Shown here one piece after another: positions 15,201 through 24,944 of a DNA stretch of 64,000 nucleotides. Position 1 is the stretch's first letter; each line of letters opens with the position of its first letter. The translations under genes were made by a program, and so were the position numbers. The notes beneath the pieces are model-generated. The model ran no database searches. It worked only from the letters and a program-made list of their open reading frames with translations, and was not told where the DNA came from. The DNA comes from Verrucomicrobiota bacterium (GTDB lineage: Bacteria > Verrucomicrobiota > Verrucomicrobiia > Opitutales > Opitutaceae): positions 1 to 64,000 of the forward strand of contig JAEZGX010000022.1 in NCBI GenBank assembly GCA_023416735.1, given 5' to 3'.

Positions 15201-17975
15201 TCACGGCGGCGCAAGGGAAAACTCCGCCTCCAGCGCCGCGGGCGTGCCCAGGTAAAACATCCGCCGACCGCGCAACTCATACCAAGTTTCCCGCTCCAGG
15301 GGTCGCTCGAGCAGCAATACCTCTCGCGACGCGAGTTTGCGATCGCGCGCGTTGAAAACCATCACGCCAAATCCGCGCGTCGTCGGCACGCGCACCGCGA
15401 GATAAACGCTGATCCCTTTTTTCGGATACGGCTGTAACAACACCGCCGCGCTGACCATCGCGAAGGCCGACTGCTCGGCGGACGCCGTCGCCCGGGCCGC
15501 CACCTTCAACGGCGGCACCGGGGGCGAGGGTCGAAAATTCCAAGTCTGCAACGGACCGCGCAAACGCCGCCCAAATCCGTCGTCGACCACTTCATAACGT
15601 CCCGTCGCCAACAGCGCCTCGGGCGCGCCCGTGTCCGCCAGCGGCACTTCGGTCACCGTGTCCTGCGTCGTCCCTTCAGCTTGCAGATCCAGCCTGTGTT
15701 CCACCTCCGTCTCGTTCTCCCCATTTCGAAGAATCGGCTGCACCAACACTCCCAGCGCGACACCCACCGCCGTCACCAGCACTGCGTGCACGTCCCACCA
15801 TTTCGGTTCCGGAATCGGCACCGGCGGTCCTTTTCCTTTCGTCAATTGCTCCACGCGTTCGCCGATCTCCCGCAATTGCACGCTCAACCCCAGCGCCGTC
15901 GCGCCTTCTGCCACGCGCTCCGCTTCCTTTCGCGCGCGCTCCGACCCGTCGCCCCACGTCCACCTCGCCGCCGTTTTGTCGAAACGCGCGATCATTCCTC
16001 GCACCCGCCACCACAACCACGCTCGCGAGCCCAACATCACTCCCGCCAACACCGCGGCATGCAGCGCGGAACGCGACCACCACCCCGCTAGCGCCGTCAG
16101 CGCGAGCACCAACCCCGCAAACACCGCCGGCTTCTCGCCCCACGGCCGTGCGATTCCCAGCATGCGCCGCAACTGCAACCACATCAGCTTGCGCCCGATT
16201 CCGGCCGCTTGCTCCTGCAACTCCGCGCATTGACGCCGCCGCCACTCTTCGTGCGTCACGAAACCATGCCGCTCCGGCGCTTCCGCTGCATACGCCAGCA
16301 ACACCAACTCCGCCGGCTCCAGCGTTTTTCCCGCAAATAATTCCGCGACCGCCGCATCCGTGTTCGTCGCATGCGTCGCACGCAGGAGATCCACTTTTTC
16401 CCGCAGCACCGCTCCGCCCAGTAGCGACAACTCCAGCACCCGCGCCTGCCCCGCCGCATCGTCGGCATCCAGCCACCCATACGCCGACGCCTGCCGCAAC
16501 GCCGCGGCTCCTTTCGCCGCGACGGCCTTCAACATCCGCGCCGCCGCCGCGTCATACGGCTCCACCGCTTCGATCACCGCAGGCGAGAGCAGCGCCGTCA
16601 CGAGCGCCACACCGTTGTCCACCCCTCCGCTCTTCAACAACTCCCCAATCCCCGGCAGATCGATCGCATGGCCGCAGACGCGAAATGTCGGCCGGGCTCC
16701 CGCTCCCGCGGCCAGCGTCAGCCACGCGACCGCCGCGGTCACCGGCCGCCGCGCCACCATCGGCAACTGCTCCCAGCCGCGTCCTTCCGCCAAATCGCAC
16801 ACGCGCTGCAACCGGTCCCAATCCGCGCGATGCGCCGGCACTTCGCTGAGGAAGTGCGCGAGCGTCTCCTTTTCCTGCGGATGGAACAGCATGTCTTCTC
16901 CCTCCGCCCAATGCTTCACCTGCGTGAAAAACTCCGCCGCTTCCGCCACCGTGAAAACCCGCCCTTTCCAACTCCACATCCGCGTGCCGCGCGGCAGATC
17001 GTAGTGATCCCGCACCGTTTCCCGTCGCAACCATCGCTGCACCGCATCGAGCCCCCACCGGCCGTCGACCGCACTGCTCAACAATCCGCGCAGCAGCGCC
17101 ATGCATCCCGGATCCACTTGCGTGAATTCGAGCGCGCCCGCTTTCACCTCCGGCCTCTCGCTTTCTCTCAACCACTGCTCCGCATACCGTCTCAGCTCCG
17201 GCGTGGGGCGCGACACATCGCGGTCCAGCACCACCGCGAGCACGTGTTTTCCCAATAAAAATTCCTGCACCACGCGTCCCACCGACCACCAATCCCACGC
17301 GCACAATCCCGTGCCCGGCGGATGTTTCTCCACCCCGACCGCTTCGGGCGGCGCGTAAAACGGATCGACATCCGCCAGCGCCAACTCGGGCTGCGTGTAA
17401 AGCGTCGCTTCCTGCAATCCGCCCAGCACGTAAACCGGCTCGCCTTTCGTTTCATCCACGAAGATCGACTCCGGCCGGATGTTGAGGTGCACCACGCCGT
17501 GCCCGTGCAAAGCCGCCAGCGCACCCGCGATCTGCCGCACGAGGCTCTCGATGTCCGTGAAATTCGGCCGATGCGCCGCCATCCACTCGCGCAATGTCAT
17601 CGACGGCGCCAGCGCCGTGATTTCATACCTCCAGCCCGATTCCTCATGCGCCTCGATGCAGCGCACCACTTTCGAATCCGTTAACGCACACAGCCGCTCC
17701 CACGCGCCGCGACGCCACTCCGTGCCCGCCTGGATCGGAGCCGCCCGCACCACCACCGTCTCCATCAACCCCACGTGATTCGCCACGAAACACCAGGGCG
17801 TTCCCGGCACCTCCGCTTCGATCGCCAAATTTCGCCAGCGCTGCCCCACGCGCAGCCCCGGATCGGCGGCCGCGTCCAATGACATCGGCACCGGACCGGG
17901 CGGCGCGCCATCATCGACCGTCGCGTGGGCAGAGTCCGGCATGAGACGAGGTTTTGGCCCCTCGTCTAACGGCAC
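15201..17975 (-). CDS. Membrane-anchored protein with degenerate Ser/Thr kinase domain (pseudokinase)
   Basis: A 924-residue protein. Residues ~40-310 have a kinase-like layout, but the catalytic residues are replaced. The HRDLKPEN loop reads HLNIRPES (163-170), so the catalytic Asp is Asn. The DFG site reads LGGLQ (184-188). The C-lobe DWWSVGR (228-234) is kept. After a long helical region come two membrane helices (~616-633, ~637-656), a charged helical stretch rich in Glu/Arg (~678-712), a third membrane helix (~729-748) and a ~175-residue C-terminal domain of beta character. With no working ATP site visible, it is more likely a binding or scaffold protein than a kinase. It lies between tatC (20 bp upstream) and prfB. 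The ATG at 17942 is an alternative start. Its role is unknown. Confidence 0.75.
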   Translation of the reverse strand: MPLDEGPKPRLMPDSAHATVDDGAPPGPVPMSLDAAADPGLRVGQRWRNLAIEAEVPGTPWCFVANHVGLMETVVVRAAPIQAGTEWRRGAWERLCALTDSKVVRCIEAHEESGWRYEITALAPSMTLREWMAAHRPNFTDIESLVRQIAGALAALHGHGVVHLNIRPESIFVDETKGEPVYVLGGLQEATLYTQPELALADVDPFYAPPEAVGVEKHPPGTGLCAWDWWSVGRVVQEFLLGKHVLAVVLDRDVSRPTPELRRYAEQWLRESERPEVKAGALEFTQVDPGCMALLRGLLSSAVDGRWGLDAVQRWLRRETVRDHYDLPRGTRMWSWKGRVFTVAEAAEFFTQVKHWAEGEDMLFHPQEKETLAHFLSEVPAHRADWDRLQRVCDLAEGRGWEQLPMVARRPVTAAVAWLTLAAGAGARPTFRVCGHAIDLPGIGELLKSGGVDNGVALVTALLSPAVIEAVEPYDAAAARMLKAVAAKGAAALRQASAYGWLDADDAAGQARVLELSLLGGAVLREKVDLLRATHATNTDAAVAELFAGKTLEPAELVLLAYAAEAPERHGFVTHEEWRRRQCAELQEQAAGIGRKLMWLQLRRMLGIARPWGEKPAVFAGLVLALTALAGWWSRSALHAAVLAGVMLGSRAWLWWRVRGMIARFDKTAARWTWGDGSERARKEAERVAEGATALGLSVQLREIGERVEQLTKGKGPPVPIPEPKWWDVHAVLVTAVGVALGVLVQPILRNGENETEVEHRLDLQAEGTTQDTVTEVPLADTGAPEALLATGRYEVVDDGFGRRLRGPLQTWNFRPSPPVPPLKVAARATASAEQSAFAMVSAAVLLQPYPKKGISVYLAVRVPTTRGFGVMVFNARDRKLASREVLLLERPLERETWYELRGRRMFYLGTPAALEAEFSLAPP

Positions 17976-17995
17976 ACCCGGCTACGTCCTTTAAC

Positions 17996-18970
17996 TCAGA
18001 CTTCTCCCGCTTCCTTGCGCCTGTCCTGCCGTTCCCAATACCGAGCAATCAGGATGCTGATCTCGTAGAGAATATACATCGGCACCGCCATCGACACTTG
18101 CGTGATCACCTCGGGACTCGTCAGCAGCGCGCCCACAATCAGCGTCAACACCACCACGTGCCGCCGATAGTGCGCGAGTTGGTCCGCGGTCAGGAAGCCC
18201 ATCTTCACGAGCAACAGCACCACCACCGGAAACTGGAATCCGAGCCCCATGCCCAAGATCAGTTTCGAAACGAAACTGATGTAAGCATCCGCCCGCCAAT
18301 CCTGCGCCTGAAACCCGAGGAGATTCGAATACTCCACCGAAGCCTTCAAGGTGAGCGGCACCAGGAAGAAATACGTCAGCAGCACTCCCGTGAAAAACAG
18401 GAACACGCCCCAGCCCAGCCATTGGAAGAACACCTTTTTCTCCCGCACGCTCAGCGCCGGCAGAAAGAACTGCCCCATGAAATAAATCCAGAACGGCGCC
18501 GCCACGATCATCGCCGCATAGAATGCCACGCGAAACGCGATAAAAAATGCTTCCGCGGGCGTGAGGTTCAGCAGGCGCACCCGCAAGCTCGGCAAGGTCG
18601 ACTCCACCGGCAAGGGCGTGAGCGTCGCCACTTTTTTTCCATCGATCTCATCGACGCCGATCTTGTAACGCAGCTGCGTCAGCCCGCCTTCCACCCCGCC
18701 AAACTCTTCCACCGGCACTTCGTAAGGTCCGAGCTTCGTCGAACCGATTTCAAATGCCACCGTCGGCTTCGGCTCCTGGAACTTGTCGATGTTATGCAGC
18801 GGATACTCGAGGATCGGCATGATCCGGTGCGAGAGCAGCAAACACGCGATCATCGCCAGGCCGATCGCGATGAACGAACGCACCAACGCCTTGCGCAAAT
18901 CGCGCAGATGATCCCAAAAAGATTTCCGGGCGCCAAACTCGTCTTCCTCAGTCGAAATCGGATCACTCAT
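17996..18970 (-). CDS. tatC: Sec-independent protein translocase TatC
   Basis: A 324-residue inner-membrane protein and core receptor of the twin-arginine translocase. The N-terminus has the family mark SFWDHLRDLRKALVRS (residues ~17-32), where HL.ELR is typical. Six hydrophobic helices follow: LAMIACLLLSH, AFYAAMIVAAPFWIYF, WGVFLFFTGVLLTYFFLV, ILGMGLGFQFPVVVLLLV, VVVLTLIVGALLTSPEV and MAVPMYILYEISILIA. The conserved FGLGFQFP-like segment is present. The first periplasmic loop (~50-140) is about 70 residues longer than in E. coli, as in other PVC members. There is no tatA/B in the window. It is followed by the pseudokinase with a 20-bp gap. Confidence 0.96.
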   Translation of the reverse strand: MSDPISTEEDEFGARKSFWDHLRDLRKALVRSFIAIGLAMIACLLLSHRIMPILEYPLHNIDKFQEPKPTVAFEIGSTKLGPYEVPVEEFGGVEGGLTQLRYKIGVDEIDGKKVATLTPLPVESTLPSLRVRLLNLTPAEAFFIAFRVAFYAAMIVAAPFWIYFMGQFFLPALSVREKKVFFQWLGWGVFLFFTGVLLTYFFLVPLTLKASVEYSNLLGFQAQDWRADAYISFVSKLILGMGLGFQFPVVVLLLVKMGFLTADQLAHYRRHVVVLTLIVGALLTSPEVITQVSMAVPMYILYEISILIARYWERQDRRKEAGEV

Positions 18971-18984
18971 GAATGTATCTCAAC

Positions 18985-19004
18985 GTAGGAGCGTGCTTGC
19001 ACGC
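18985..19004. repeat. Short hairpin repeat upstream of tatC
   Basis: The sequence GTAGGAGCGTGCTTGCACGC contains the perfect 6-bp stem GCGTGC/GCACGC with a TT centre (18991-19004). It lies in the 123-bp spacer between fcl and tatC. Related bits (CGTAGCTACGAGCGCCAGC) recur near 54640, so this looks like one arm of another dispersed repeat. Confidence 0.45.
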
Positions 19005-19093
19005 GATCCGCAAGCTTCGCGAGCCCAGAATCACCCATCGCCCGCGTAGATGGACGCGCGCTGCTCGCCACGCGCCAGCCGAAAGCGCACTGC

Positions 19094-20029
19094 TCAACCT
19101 CGCAACGTCCCCGCCGCTTTCTCCGCCAAAAACGATTGATACGTCTGCTCCACGCCGTCGCGGAGACTCAGCTGCGCCGCCCAACCGAGGCGCGTCAGCT
19201 TCGAAACATCCATCAACTTGCGCGGCGTGCCATCCGGCTTCGACACATCCCACACGATCTTCCCGCTAAAACCCGTCACCTGCGCGACGGTTTCCGTCAG
19301 CTCCTTGATCGTCACATCCGTGCCCGAGCCCACGTTAATCCAATCCGGCGGATCGTCGAGCTTCAGCAAAAACGCACACGCATCCGCCAGCTCGTCCACG
19401 TGCAGGAACTCCCGCCGCGGCGATCCCGTGCCCCAGGCAACCATCTCTGATCGCCCCGCCTCTTTCGCTTCGTGAAACTTCCGGATCAACGCCGGCAGCA
19501 CATGCGAATTCTGCAGGTGGTAATTGTCCCCCGGCCCATAAAGATTCGTCGGCATGGCCGAGTGAAACAGCACGCCGTATTGCTTCCGGTAATACTGGCA
19601 GAGCTTCAACCCCGCGATCTTCGCGATCGCATACGCTTCATTCGTCGGCTCCAGCTCGCTCGTGAGCAAACAATCCTCCGACATCGGCTGCCGCGCATGC
19701 TTCGGATAAATGCAGGAGCTGCCCAGAAACAACAGCCGCTTCACCCCGTGACGATACGCCGAATGCACCGCATTCGCCGCCACCATCATGTTGTCGTAAA
19801 TAAATTCCGCCGGATACGTGTTGTTCGCGTGGATCCCTCCGACCTTCGCCGCCGCGATGATCGCCACATCCGGCTTCTCCGTCGCATAAAAATCATCCAC
19901 CGCGGCTTGATCCGTGAGTTCCACTTCCCGCCGCGTGCGCGTCAAAATCGTCACCCCCGATTCCCGCGCAAACCGCCGCACGAGCGCGGACCCGACCATC
20001 CCTTGGTGACCAGCGATATAAAGCTTCAT
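19094..20029 (-). CDS. fcl: GDP-L-fucose synthase
   Basis: A 311-residue short-chain dehydrogenase that epimerises and reduces GDP-4-keto-6-deoxy-mannose to GDP-L-fucose with NADPH. The start at 20029 gives [19 protein letters not shown], the NADP-binding GxxGxxG. The catalytic triad is visible: Ser in GSSCIYP, Tyr and Lys in YAIAKIAG. The hallmark residues NLYGPGDNY are also present, as is DVTIKELTE. It lies directly after gmd on the same strand; the 91-bp gap is filled by a palindrome. The two genes together make the fucose donor for surface polysaccharide. Confidence 0.97.
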   Translation of the reverse strand: MKLYIAGHQGMVGSALVRRFARESGVTILTRTRREVELTDQAAVDDFYATEKPDVAIIAAAKVGGIHANNTYPAEFIYDNMMVAANAVHSAYRHGVKRLLFLGSSCIYPKHARQPMSEDCLLTSELEPTNEAYAIAKIAGLKLCQYYRKQYGVLFHSAMPTNLYGPGDNYHLQNSHVLPALIRKFHEAKEAGRSEMVAWGTGSPRREFLHVDELADACAFLLKLDDPPDWINVGSGTDVTIKELTETVAQVTGFSGKIVWDVSKPDGTPRKLMDVSKLTRLGWAAQLSLRDGVEQTYQSFLAEKAAGTLRG

Positions 20030-20037
20030 AAAATAAA

Positions 20038-20110
20038 AACCACGAAACACCCCAAAGACATGAAACGTCCCCGATAGGTCCGTTTCGTGTGTTGGGTGTA
20101 TTTCGTGGTG
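20038..20110. repeat. Word-iterated palindrome in the gmd-fcl spacer
   Basis: The left arm (20038-20067) reads AACCACGAAACACCCCAAAG... and the right arm (20081-20110) is its near reverse complement (CGTTTCGTG...TTTCGTGGTG), around a 13-nt centre. The words are CACGAAA / TTTCGTG. It sits eight bases before the fcl start codon and would form a hairpin in the gmd-fcl transcript. Confidence 0.85.
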
Positions 20111-20120
20111 ATCAGAAAAA

Positions 20121-21140
20121 TCAAACGATCTTTGGCAGCTTGCTGATCTGCAGCTCGCGCTCCGCGAGCTTCAGATCCGATTCCACCATGATCTTCACCA
20201 AATCCTTGAACCGCACCTTCGGTTCCCAACCGAGCTGCTTGCGCGCCTTCGCAGGATCGCCGATCAGCAAATCGACTTCCGCCGGACGCTCGTAGCGCTG
20301 GTCGTATTTCACGTATTTCTCCCAGTCGAGTCCGAGCAGCCCGAACGTCTCCTGGCAAAATTCCTTCACCGTGTGCGTCTCATTCGTCGCCACCACGTAG
20401 TCGTCCGGTTTGTCCTGCTGCAGCATCAGCCACATCATCTCGACGTATTCCTTCGCATAACCCCAGTCGCGTCGCGCATCGAGATTGCCGAGCACCAGGG
20501 AGTCTTGCAGCCCGAGTTTGATGCGCGTCGCCGCCCGCGTGATTTTGCGTGTCACGAACGTCTCACCGCGCCGCGGCGACTCGTGATTGAACAGGATCCC
20601 GTTGCTCGCATGCAGATTGTAGCTCTCGCGATAATTCACCGTGAGCCAATACGCGTAAACTTTCGCACAGCCATACGGCGAACGCGGCCAGAACGGCGTC
20701 GTTTCCGTCTGCGGCACCGCCTGCACCTTGCCGAACATCTCCGACGACGAAGCCTGATAGAAACGCACCTTCTTCACCAACCCCGCCTCGCGCACCGCTT
20801 CGAGAATCCGCTGCGCGCCCAGGCCGTCGACGTCACCGGTGTATTCCGGCACATCGAACGAAACGCGCACGTGCGATTGCGCGCCAAGATTATAGATTTC
20901 GTCCGGCTGGAGCTCATACAACAACTTCACCATCTGCACCGAGTCGGCGAGATCGCCGTAATGCAGGAAGAGCTTCTTCCCGTAAACATCCGGATCCGTA
21001 TACAAATGATCGATACGGTCCGTATTGAACGTCGAAGCGCGGCGAATCACGCCGTGCACTTCATAACCTTTGGAGAGAAGCAGCTCCGCCAGATAGGATC
21101 CATCCTGGCCGGTGATGCCGGTAATCAGCGCTTTTTTCAT
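20121..21140 (-). CDS. gmd: GDP-mannose 4,6-dehydratase
   Basis: A 339-residue SDR enzyme, first step from GDP-mannose to GDP-fucose and related deoxysugars. The N-terminus has [12 protein letters not shown], the NADP-binding loop. The catalytic residues appear as ASSSEMFG (Ser/Thr, Glu) and [10 protein letters not shown] (Tyr, Lys). The GDP-mannose-binding [19 protein letters not shown] and the family tag [16 protein letters not shown] are intact, as is YFRPAEVD-like [13 protein letters not shown]. It is divergent from the aldehyde dehydrogenase gene and the first gene of the gmd-fcl unit. Confidence 0.98.
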   Translation of the reverse strand: MKKALITGITGQDGSYLAELLLSKGYEVHGVIRRASTFNTDRIDHLYTDPDVYGKKLFLHYGDLADSVQMVKLLYELQPDEIYNLGAQSHVRVSFDVPEYTGDVDGLGAQRILEAVREAGLVKKVRFYQASSSEMFGKVQAVPQTETTPFWPRSPYGCAKVYAYWLTVNYRESYNLHASNGILFNHESPRRGETFVTRKITRAATRIKLGLQDSLVLGNLDARRDWGYAKEYVEMMWLMLQQDKPDDYVVATNETHTVKEFCQETFGLLGLDWEKYVKYDQRYERPAEVDLLIGDPAKARKQLGWEPKVRFKDLVKIMVESDLKLAERELQISKLPKIV

Positions 21141-21223
21141 GCAGTTGAATTGGCGACAGTAGGATTCGATTGCCCCCCTGCAAGTTCCACGAGCGTCCTA
21201 TTTCCCCGCCGCCACCCGGGTTG

Positions 21224-21240
21224 ATCAGGGTTACCCTGAT
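21224..21240. promoter_or_regulatory. Operator-like dyad between gmd and aldehyde dehydrogenase
   Basis: A perfect 7-bp dyad ATCAGGG-TTA-CCCTGAT lies in the 199-bp divergent spacer, 84 bp from the gmd start and 100 bp from the dehydrogenase start. The short 3-nt centre argues for a dimeric protein-binding site more than for a hairpin. The binding protein is unknown. Confidence 0.4.
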
Positions 21241-21339
21241 ACCACGACAAAACACGCCGCAGCTTTCCGACAACCGACAACAATTCCTCGGCCGCTCCCG
21301 CTCGCTTGCCGCCTCCGACCGCGCGTGTTCCCTCACCGT

Positions 21340-22704
21340 ATGGCGTTCGTCACCATCGATCCCGCGACCGGACAAAAACTCGCCTCTTACCGCGAACATT
21401 CCTCCAGGCAGATCGCCGAGTTCGTCACCCGCTCTCGTTCCGCCTTCGAAGCCTGGCGCACGACGTCTCTGCACGAGCGGGAACGCGTTCTTCGTCGCGT
21501 CGCCAAAACCCTCCTCCGCCGCCGTGACGAACTCGCCCGCCTGATCACCTCCGAGATGGGCAAACCGCTCGCACAGTCCGTCGCCGAAATCGAAAAAAGC
21601 GCCGCCGGCTGCGAGTTCTACGCCGCTCACGCTTCCGAGTTTCTTGCTTCCCGCCGCCCACCGCACGCGCCCGCCAACGCCCGCGTCACGTTCGATCCAC
21701 TCGGTCCCGTGCTCGCAATCATGCCGTGGAATTTTCCTTTCTGGCAAACGCTCCGCGCCGCCGCTCCCGCCCTGCTCGCGGGAAACACGTTCCTCCTCAA
21801 ACCCGCGCCCGCCACCAGCGGCTGCGGTCTCGCTCTGGCTTCGTTATTTTCCGACGCCCGCATCCCGCCCGATCTGTTTCTCACGCTGTTCGTCGACACG
21901 CCCGCGATCGCGAAACTCATCGCCGATCCGCGCATCGCCGCCGTTACGCTCACCGGCAGCACCCGCGCCGGAAAATCCGTCGCCGCTCTCGCCGGCGCCG
22001 CAATGAAACCCGCCACGTTCGAACTCGGCGGCAGCGACGCGTATTTGATTCTTGGAGACGCCGACCTCGATCGCGCCGCCAAAATCTGCGCGCAATCCCG
22101 CCTCATCAACTCCGGCCAGAGCTGCATCGCCGCCAAACGCTTCATTGTCGAACGTCGCGTGCGACGCGACTTCGAGCGCCGCCTCGTCGCCGAGATCCGC
22201 TCCGCCCGCATCGGCCTGCCTGCCGATCCGAGCACCCAAATTGGACCGCTCGCTCGCTCCGATCTGCGCGACCACTTGCATTCGCAGGTCCGCCGCAGCA
22301 TCGCCCGCGGCGCGCGCGTCCTGCTCCAAGGCGGCCCGCTGTCCGATCGTCCCGGTTTCTTCTACGCGCCCGTCGTTCTCACCGATGTCGCGCCGGGCAT
22401 GCCCGCTCACGACGAAGAACTCTTCGGACCTGTCGCCGCGATCATCGTGGTCCGCGACGAAGCCGAAGCGGTCCGCGTCGCCAATCAATCAGCCTACGGC
22501 CTCGGCTCCGGCGTTTTCACCCGCAGCCGCACGCGCGCTCAACGCATCGCCGCGCAACTCGAAGCGGGCAACGTCGCCATCAACGACTTCGTCCGCTCCG
22601 ATCCTTCCCTTCCTTTCGGCGGCGTAAAAGACAGCGGTCACGGCCGCGAACTCGGCGAATGGGGCCTCCACGCTTTCACCAATATAAAAACCATCGTCGG
22701 ATGA
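21340..22704 (+). CDS. Aldehyde dehydrogenase (succinate-semialdehyde dehydrogenase, Sad/YneI type)
   Basis: A 454-residue NAD(P)-dependent aldehyde dehydrogenase. I take the start at 21340 (MAFVTIDPATGQKLASY), which matches the short N-terminus of YneI/Sad-type enzymes. The oxyanion Asn is in MPWNFPFWQ (~130), the nucleotide loop is TGSTRAGKSVA (~207-217), the general base Glu is in FELGGSDAYL (~227), and the nucleophile Cys is in NSGQSCIAAKRFIV (~258). The tail has PFGGVKDSGHGRELG. The likely reaction is succinate semialdehyde to succinate, which would feed the same pathway as sucCD, but other aldehydes are possible. There is no adjacent transaminase gene. Confidence 0.9.
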   Translation: MAFVTIDPATGQKLASYREHSSRQIAEFVTRSRSAFEAWRTTSLHERERVLRRVAKTLLRRRDELARLITSEMGKPLAQSVAEIEKSAAGCEFYAAHASEFLASRRPPHAPANARVTFDPLGPVLAIMPWNFPFWQTLRAAAPALLAGNTFLLKPAPATSGCGLALASLFSDARIPPDLFLTLFVDTPAIAKLIADPRIAAVTLTGSTRAGKSVAALAGAAMKPATFELGGSDAYLILGDADLDRAAKICAQSRLINSGQSCIAAKRFIVERRVRRDFERRLVAEIRSARIGLPADPSTQIGPLARSDLRDHLHSQVRRSIARGARVLLQGGPLSDRPGFFYAPVVLTDVAPGMPAHDEELFGPVAAIIVVRDEAEAVRVANQSAYGLGSGVFTRSRTRAQRIAAQLEAGNVAINDFVRSDPSLPFGGVKDSGHGRELGEWGLHAFTNIKTIVG

Positions 22705-22711
22705 GATGTAG

Positions 22712-22733
22712 GGCGGGGCCTCCCGACCCCGCC
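22712..22733. repeat. GGCGGGG hairpin between convergent genes
   Basis: A perfect 7-bp stem GGCGGGG / CCCCGCC with an 8-nt loop lies in the 44-bp spacer between the convergent aldehyde dehydrogenase and M3 peptidase genes. The surrounding TGTAGGGCGGGG...GACCCCGCC has the look of a dispersed REP-like hairpin and may stop transcription from both sides. Confidence 0.5.
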
Positions 22734-22748
22734 GTTCCGCGACACTCT

Positions 22749-24869
22749 CTACTCTTTAATCCCGACGTATTCCAAAAACGGCTTCATCGATCGCGGCCGC
22801 CCCAGGAATTTTTCCACCGACTCGCTCACTTCCCGCGTGTCGCCCGCCGCGTAAACTTCCTCGCGCAAACGCATCCCCACGCCGACGTCGAGCAATCCCT
22901 CCGGCGCTTCCTTGAACTCGCTCGCCATGTCGATCGCCATCACCTTCGACCAAAGATAGCCGTAATAACCGGCATCGTAGCCGGCGAGATGACCGAAATA
23001 CGCCGCAAACGCCGTGCCTTCCGCCGGCGGCGTAATCACCCGCGCGATCACCGCATTGGTTTCGCCGATAATATCGAACTGAATCGCCTCCTCCGGCGTC
23101 AACGTGTGCAGCCGCAGGTCGATCAGCCCGAGCGACAATTGCCGGCGATTGAACATCCCGTCCGTCGCCATCCGCGCTTCCGTCAGCGCCGCGATCGTCT
23201 CCGCGGGAATTTTCTTCGTCGGGTCCCGATAATCCGCTGCAAAGGTATCGAGCACCGTCTTGTCCCACACCCAGTTCTCCAACATCTGCGACGGCGCCTC
23301 CACGAAATCGCGCGGCACCGCGCCCGAGGTTTGACCCTGAAAACGCGCCCGCCCGAGCAGCATGTGCATCACATGCCCGAATTCGTGAAACAAAGTCTCC
23401 ACGTCGGCGTGCGACAACAGCGACGGCTTGTCCGGCGAAGGCGGCGGGAAGTTGCACACCAAAGCCGACACCGGCAGTTCATATCGCTCATCCGCCAGCA
23501 CCCGTCCCGGCGTCTGCGGGAAACAGGCGAAGTGGTTGAACTTCCCTTCCCGCGGAAACATATCGAGATAGAAACAGCCGATCGGAATCCCTGACTTCGC
23601 ATCCGCCACCACGAAGAGCTGCAGCCCTTCCGTCCACGCATACGGCGGCTCCACTTCCGTGAATTTCAGCCCGAAGATCCGCTGGTAGATATTGAACATC
23701 CCTTCGAGGGTCCGCTGATATGGGAAATACACCCGCAGCTCCTCCGCATCCACCGCGTAGCGCTGTTTCTTCAACTGGTTCGTGTAGTAACGCACGTCCG
23801 CATCCCACGGCCCCAGTTGCGCCTCGCGATCTCCCGTCTCCTTCACCTTCAACTGCCGCAGGGTCTCGATCTCCGCCGCATATTTCGGCTCCAACCCTTT
23901 CACGAGATCCTCTTCGAATTCGACCGCCGTCGCCGCCGTCTTCGCCATCCTCGTCTCCGTGCGAAAATCCGCCCAGGTCGCATAACCCAGCCGCCGCGCG
24001 ATATCCGCCCGCAGGTTCACCAGTTTCGCGAGCACGGGTATGTTCGATTCCTTCGCCAGCGTGTTGCGCGCGACATACAAACGGTGACGCGTCTGCGCGT
24101 TCTTCGCATTCTCGAACACCGCCATCGCCTGCCAGGTCACATTCGCCAGCACCCGATATTTCCCGTCGGCCTGCTTCACTCCCGGGCTGTTCAACAAAGA
24201 CTCCGGCACGCCCGCCAACTCCTCCGCGGTAAAATCGATCGCCGCCCGCGCTTCGTTGATGTTCACCGCAAACTGCTGTTCGAGCGCCGAGAGGTCCTTG
24301 CGCCGCTGCTCCACGTCCCGCCGCTCTTCCGGCGGCAACGTCAATCCGGCGCGCCGATACTCCCGCAGCGTGAAATCCACCAGCCGCCGCTCTTCCGCAT
24401 CCAACCCGTCCGCGCGCTCCGCAAACGCGTTCAACACGAGATAAATGTCCTCCCGATAATCCAGCGCGATGCCCCACTCTTCGATGCGCACCGACATCTC
24501 GCGCGCCAGATCGCGCATCGCTTTGTCCTCGCTCGTCTCCGCCACCGTTTCGATTCGGCCCGCAAACGAATACACGTCTCCCGTGATCGCATCGAACGCC
24601 CCAAAGGTGCTCGCAAAGGTGAGCTTCCGTTTGTCCTGCGCGACCAGCTTCCTCAACGCCTCATCCGCCTCGCGCAGCGTCCGCGTCGTCATCGATCGCA
24701 CTTCGTCCACATTTTTCGGATACGTGGGGAGCACGAGCGCGACGCGATGCCGTTCCGCCGTCTCCTGAAAATCGGCTAGCTTCGCCGGAGCGGAGGTCGC
24801 CGCGACCGAGGAGGAAAAATTCACCACCGCCAGCGCGGCTAGAAACGAAATCGATTTCGAAAGAGGCAT
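22749..24869 (-). CDS. Exported M3 family metallopeptidase (dipeptidyl carboxypeptidase-like)
   Basis: A 706-residue zinc peptidase. The N-terminus is a signal peptide (MPLSKSISFLAALAVVNFSSSVAA, cleavage near residue 25), so it acts outside the cytoplasm. The zinc site is LFHEFGHVMHML, with HEFGH at residues 495-499; the third ligand lies in DFVEAPSQMLENW, the usual M3 E..S..E helix. The C-terminal GYDAGYYGYLWSKVMA is a further M3 hallmark that shapes the substrate pocket. The length suits the Dcp/oligopeptidase A branch. It probably degrades short peptides in the periplasm. It is convergent with the aldehyde dehydrogenase. Confidence 0.93.
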   Translation of the reverse strand: MPLSKSISFLAALAVVNFSSSVAATSAPAKLADFQETAERHRVALVLPTYPKNVDEVRSMTTRTLREADEALRKLVAQDKRKLTFASTFGAFDAITGDVYSFAGRIETVAETSEDKAMRDLAREMSVRIEEWGIALDYREDIYLVLNAFAERADGLDAEERRLVDFTLREYRRAGLTLPPEERRDVEQRRKDLSALEQQFAVNINEARAAIDFTAEELAGVPESLLNSPGVKQADGKYRVLANVTWQAMAVFENAKNAQTRHRLYVARNTLAKESNIPVLAKLVNLRADIARRLGYATWADFRTETRMAKTAATAVEFEEDLVKGLEPKYAAEIETLRQLKVKETGDREAQLGPWDADVRYYTNQLKKQRYAVDAEELRVYFPYQRTLEGMFNIYQRIFGLKFTEVEPPYAWTEGLQLFVVADAKSGIPIGCFYLDMFPREGKFNHFACFPQTPGRVLADERYELPVSALVCNFPPPSPDKPSLLSHADVETLFHEFGHVMHMLLGRARFQGQTSGAVPRDFVEAPSQMLENWVWDKTVLDTFAADYRDPTKKIPAETIAALTEARMATDGMFNRRQLSLGLIDLRLHTLTPEEAIQFDIIGETNAVIARVITPPAEGTAFAAYFGHLAGYDAGYYGYLWSKVMAIDMASEFKEAPEGLLDVGVGMRLREEVYAAGDTREVSESVEKFLGRPRSMKPFLEYVGIKE

Positions 24870-24944
24870 CGGGGAGAGCGTGGTTTATGGCACAAAGCTC
24901 CGCCGTGCCCCGTCACGCAAATCCGATTTGCACAGACCTTGCCG

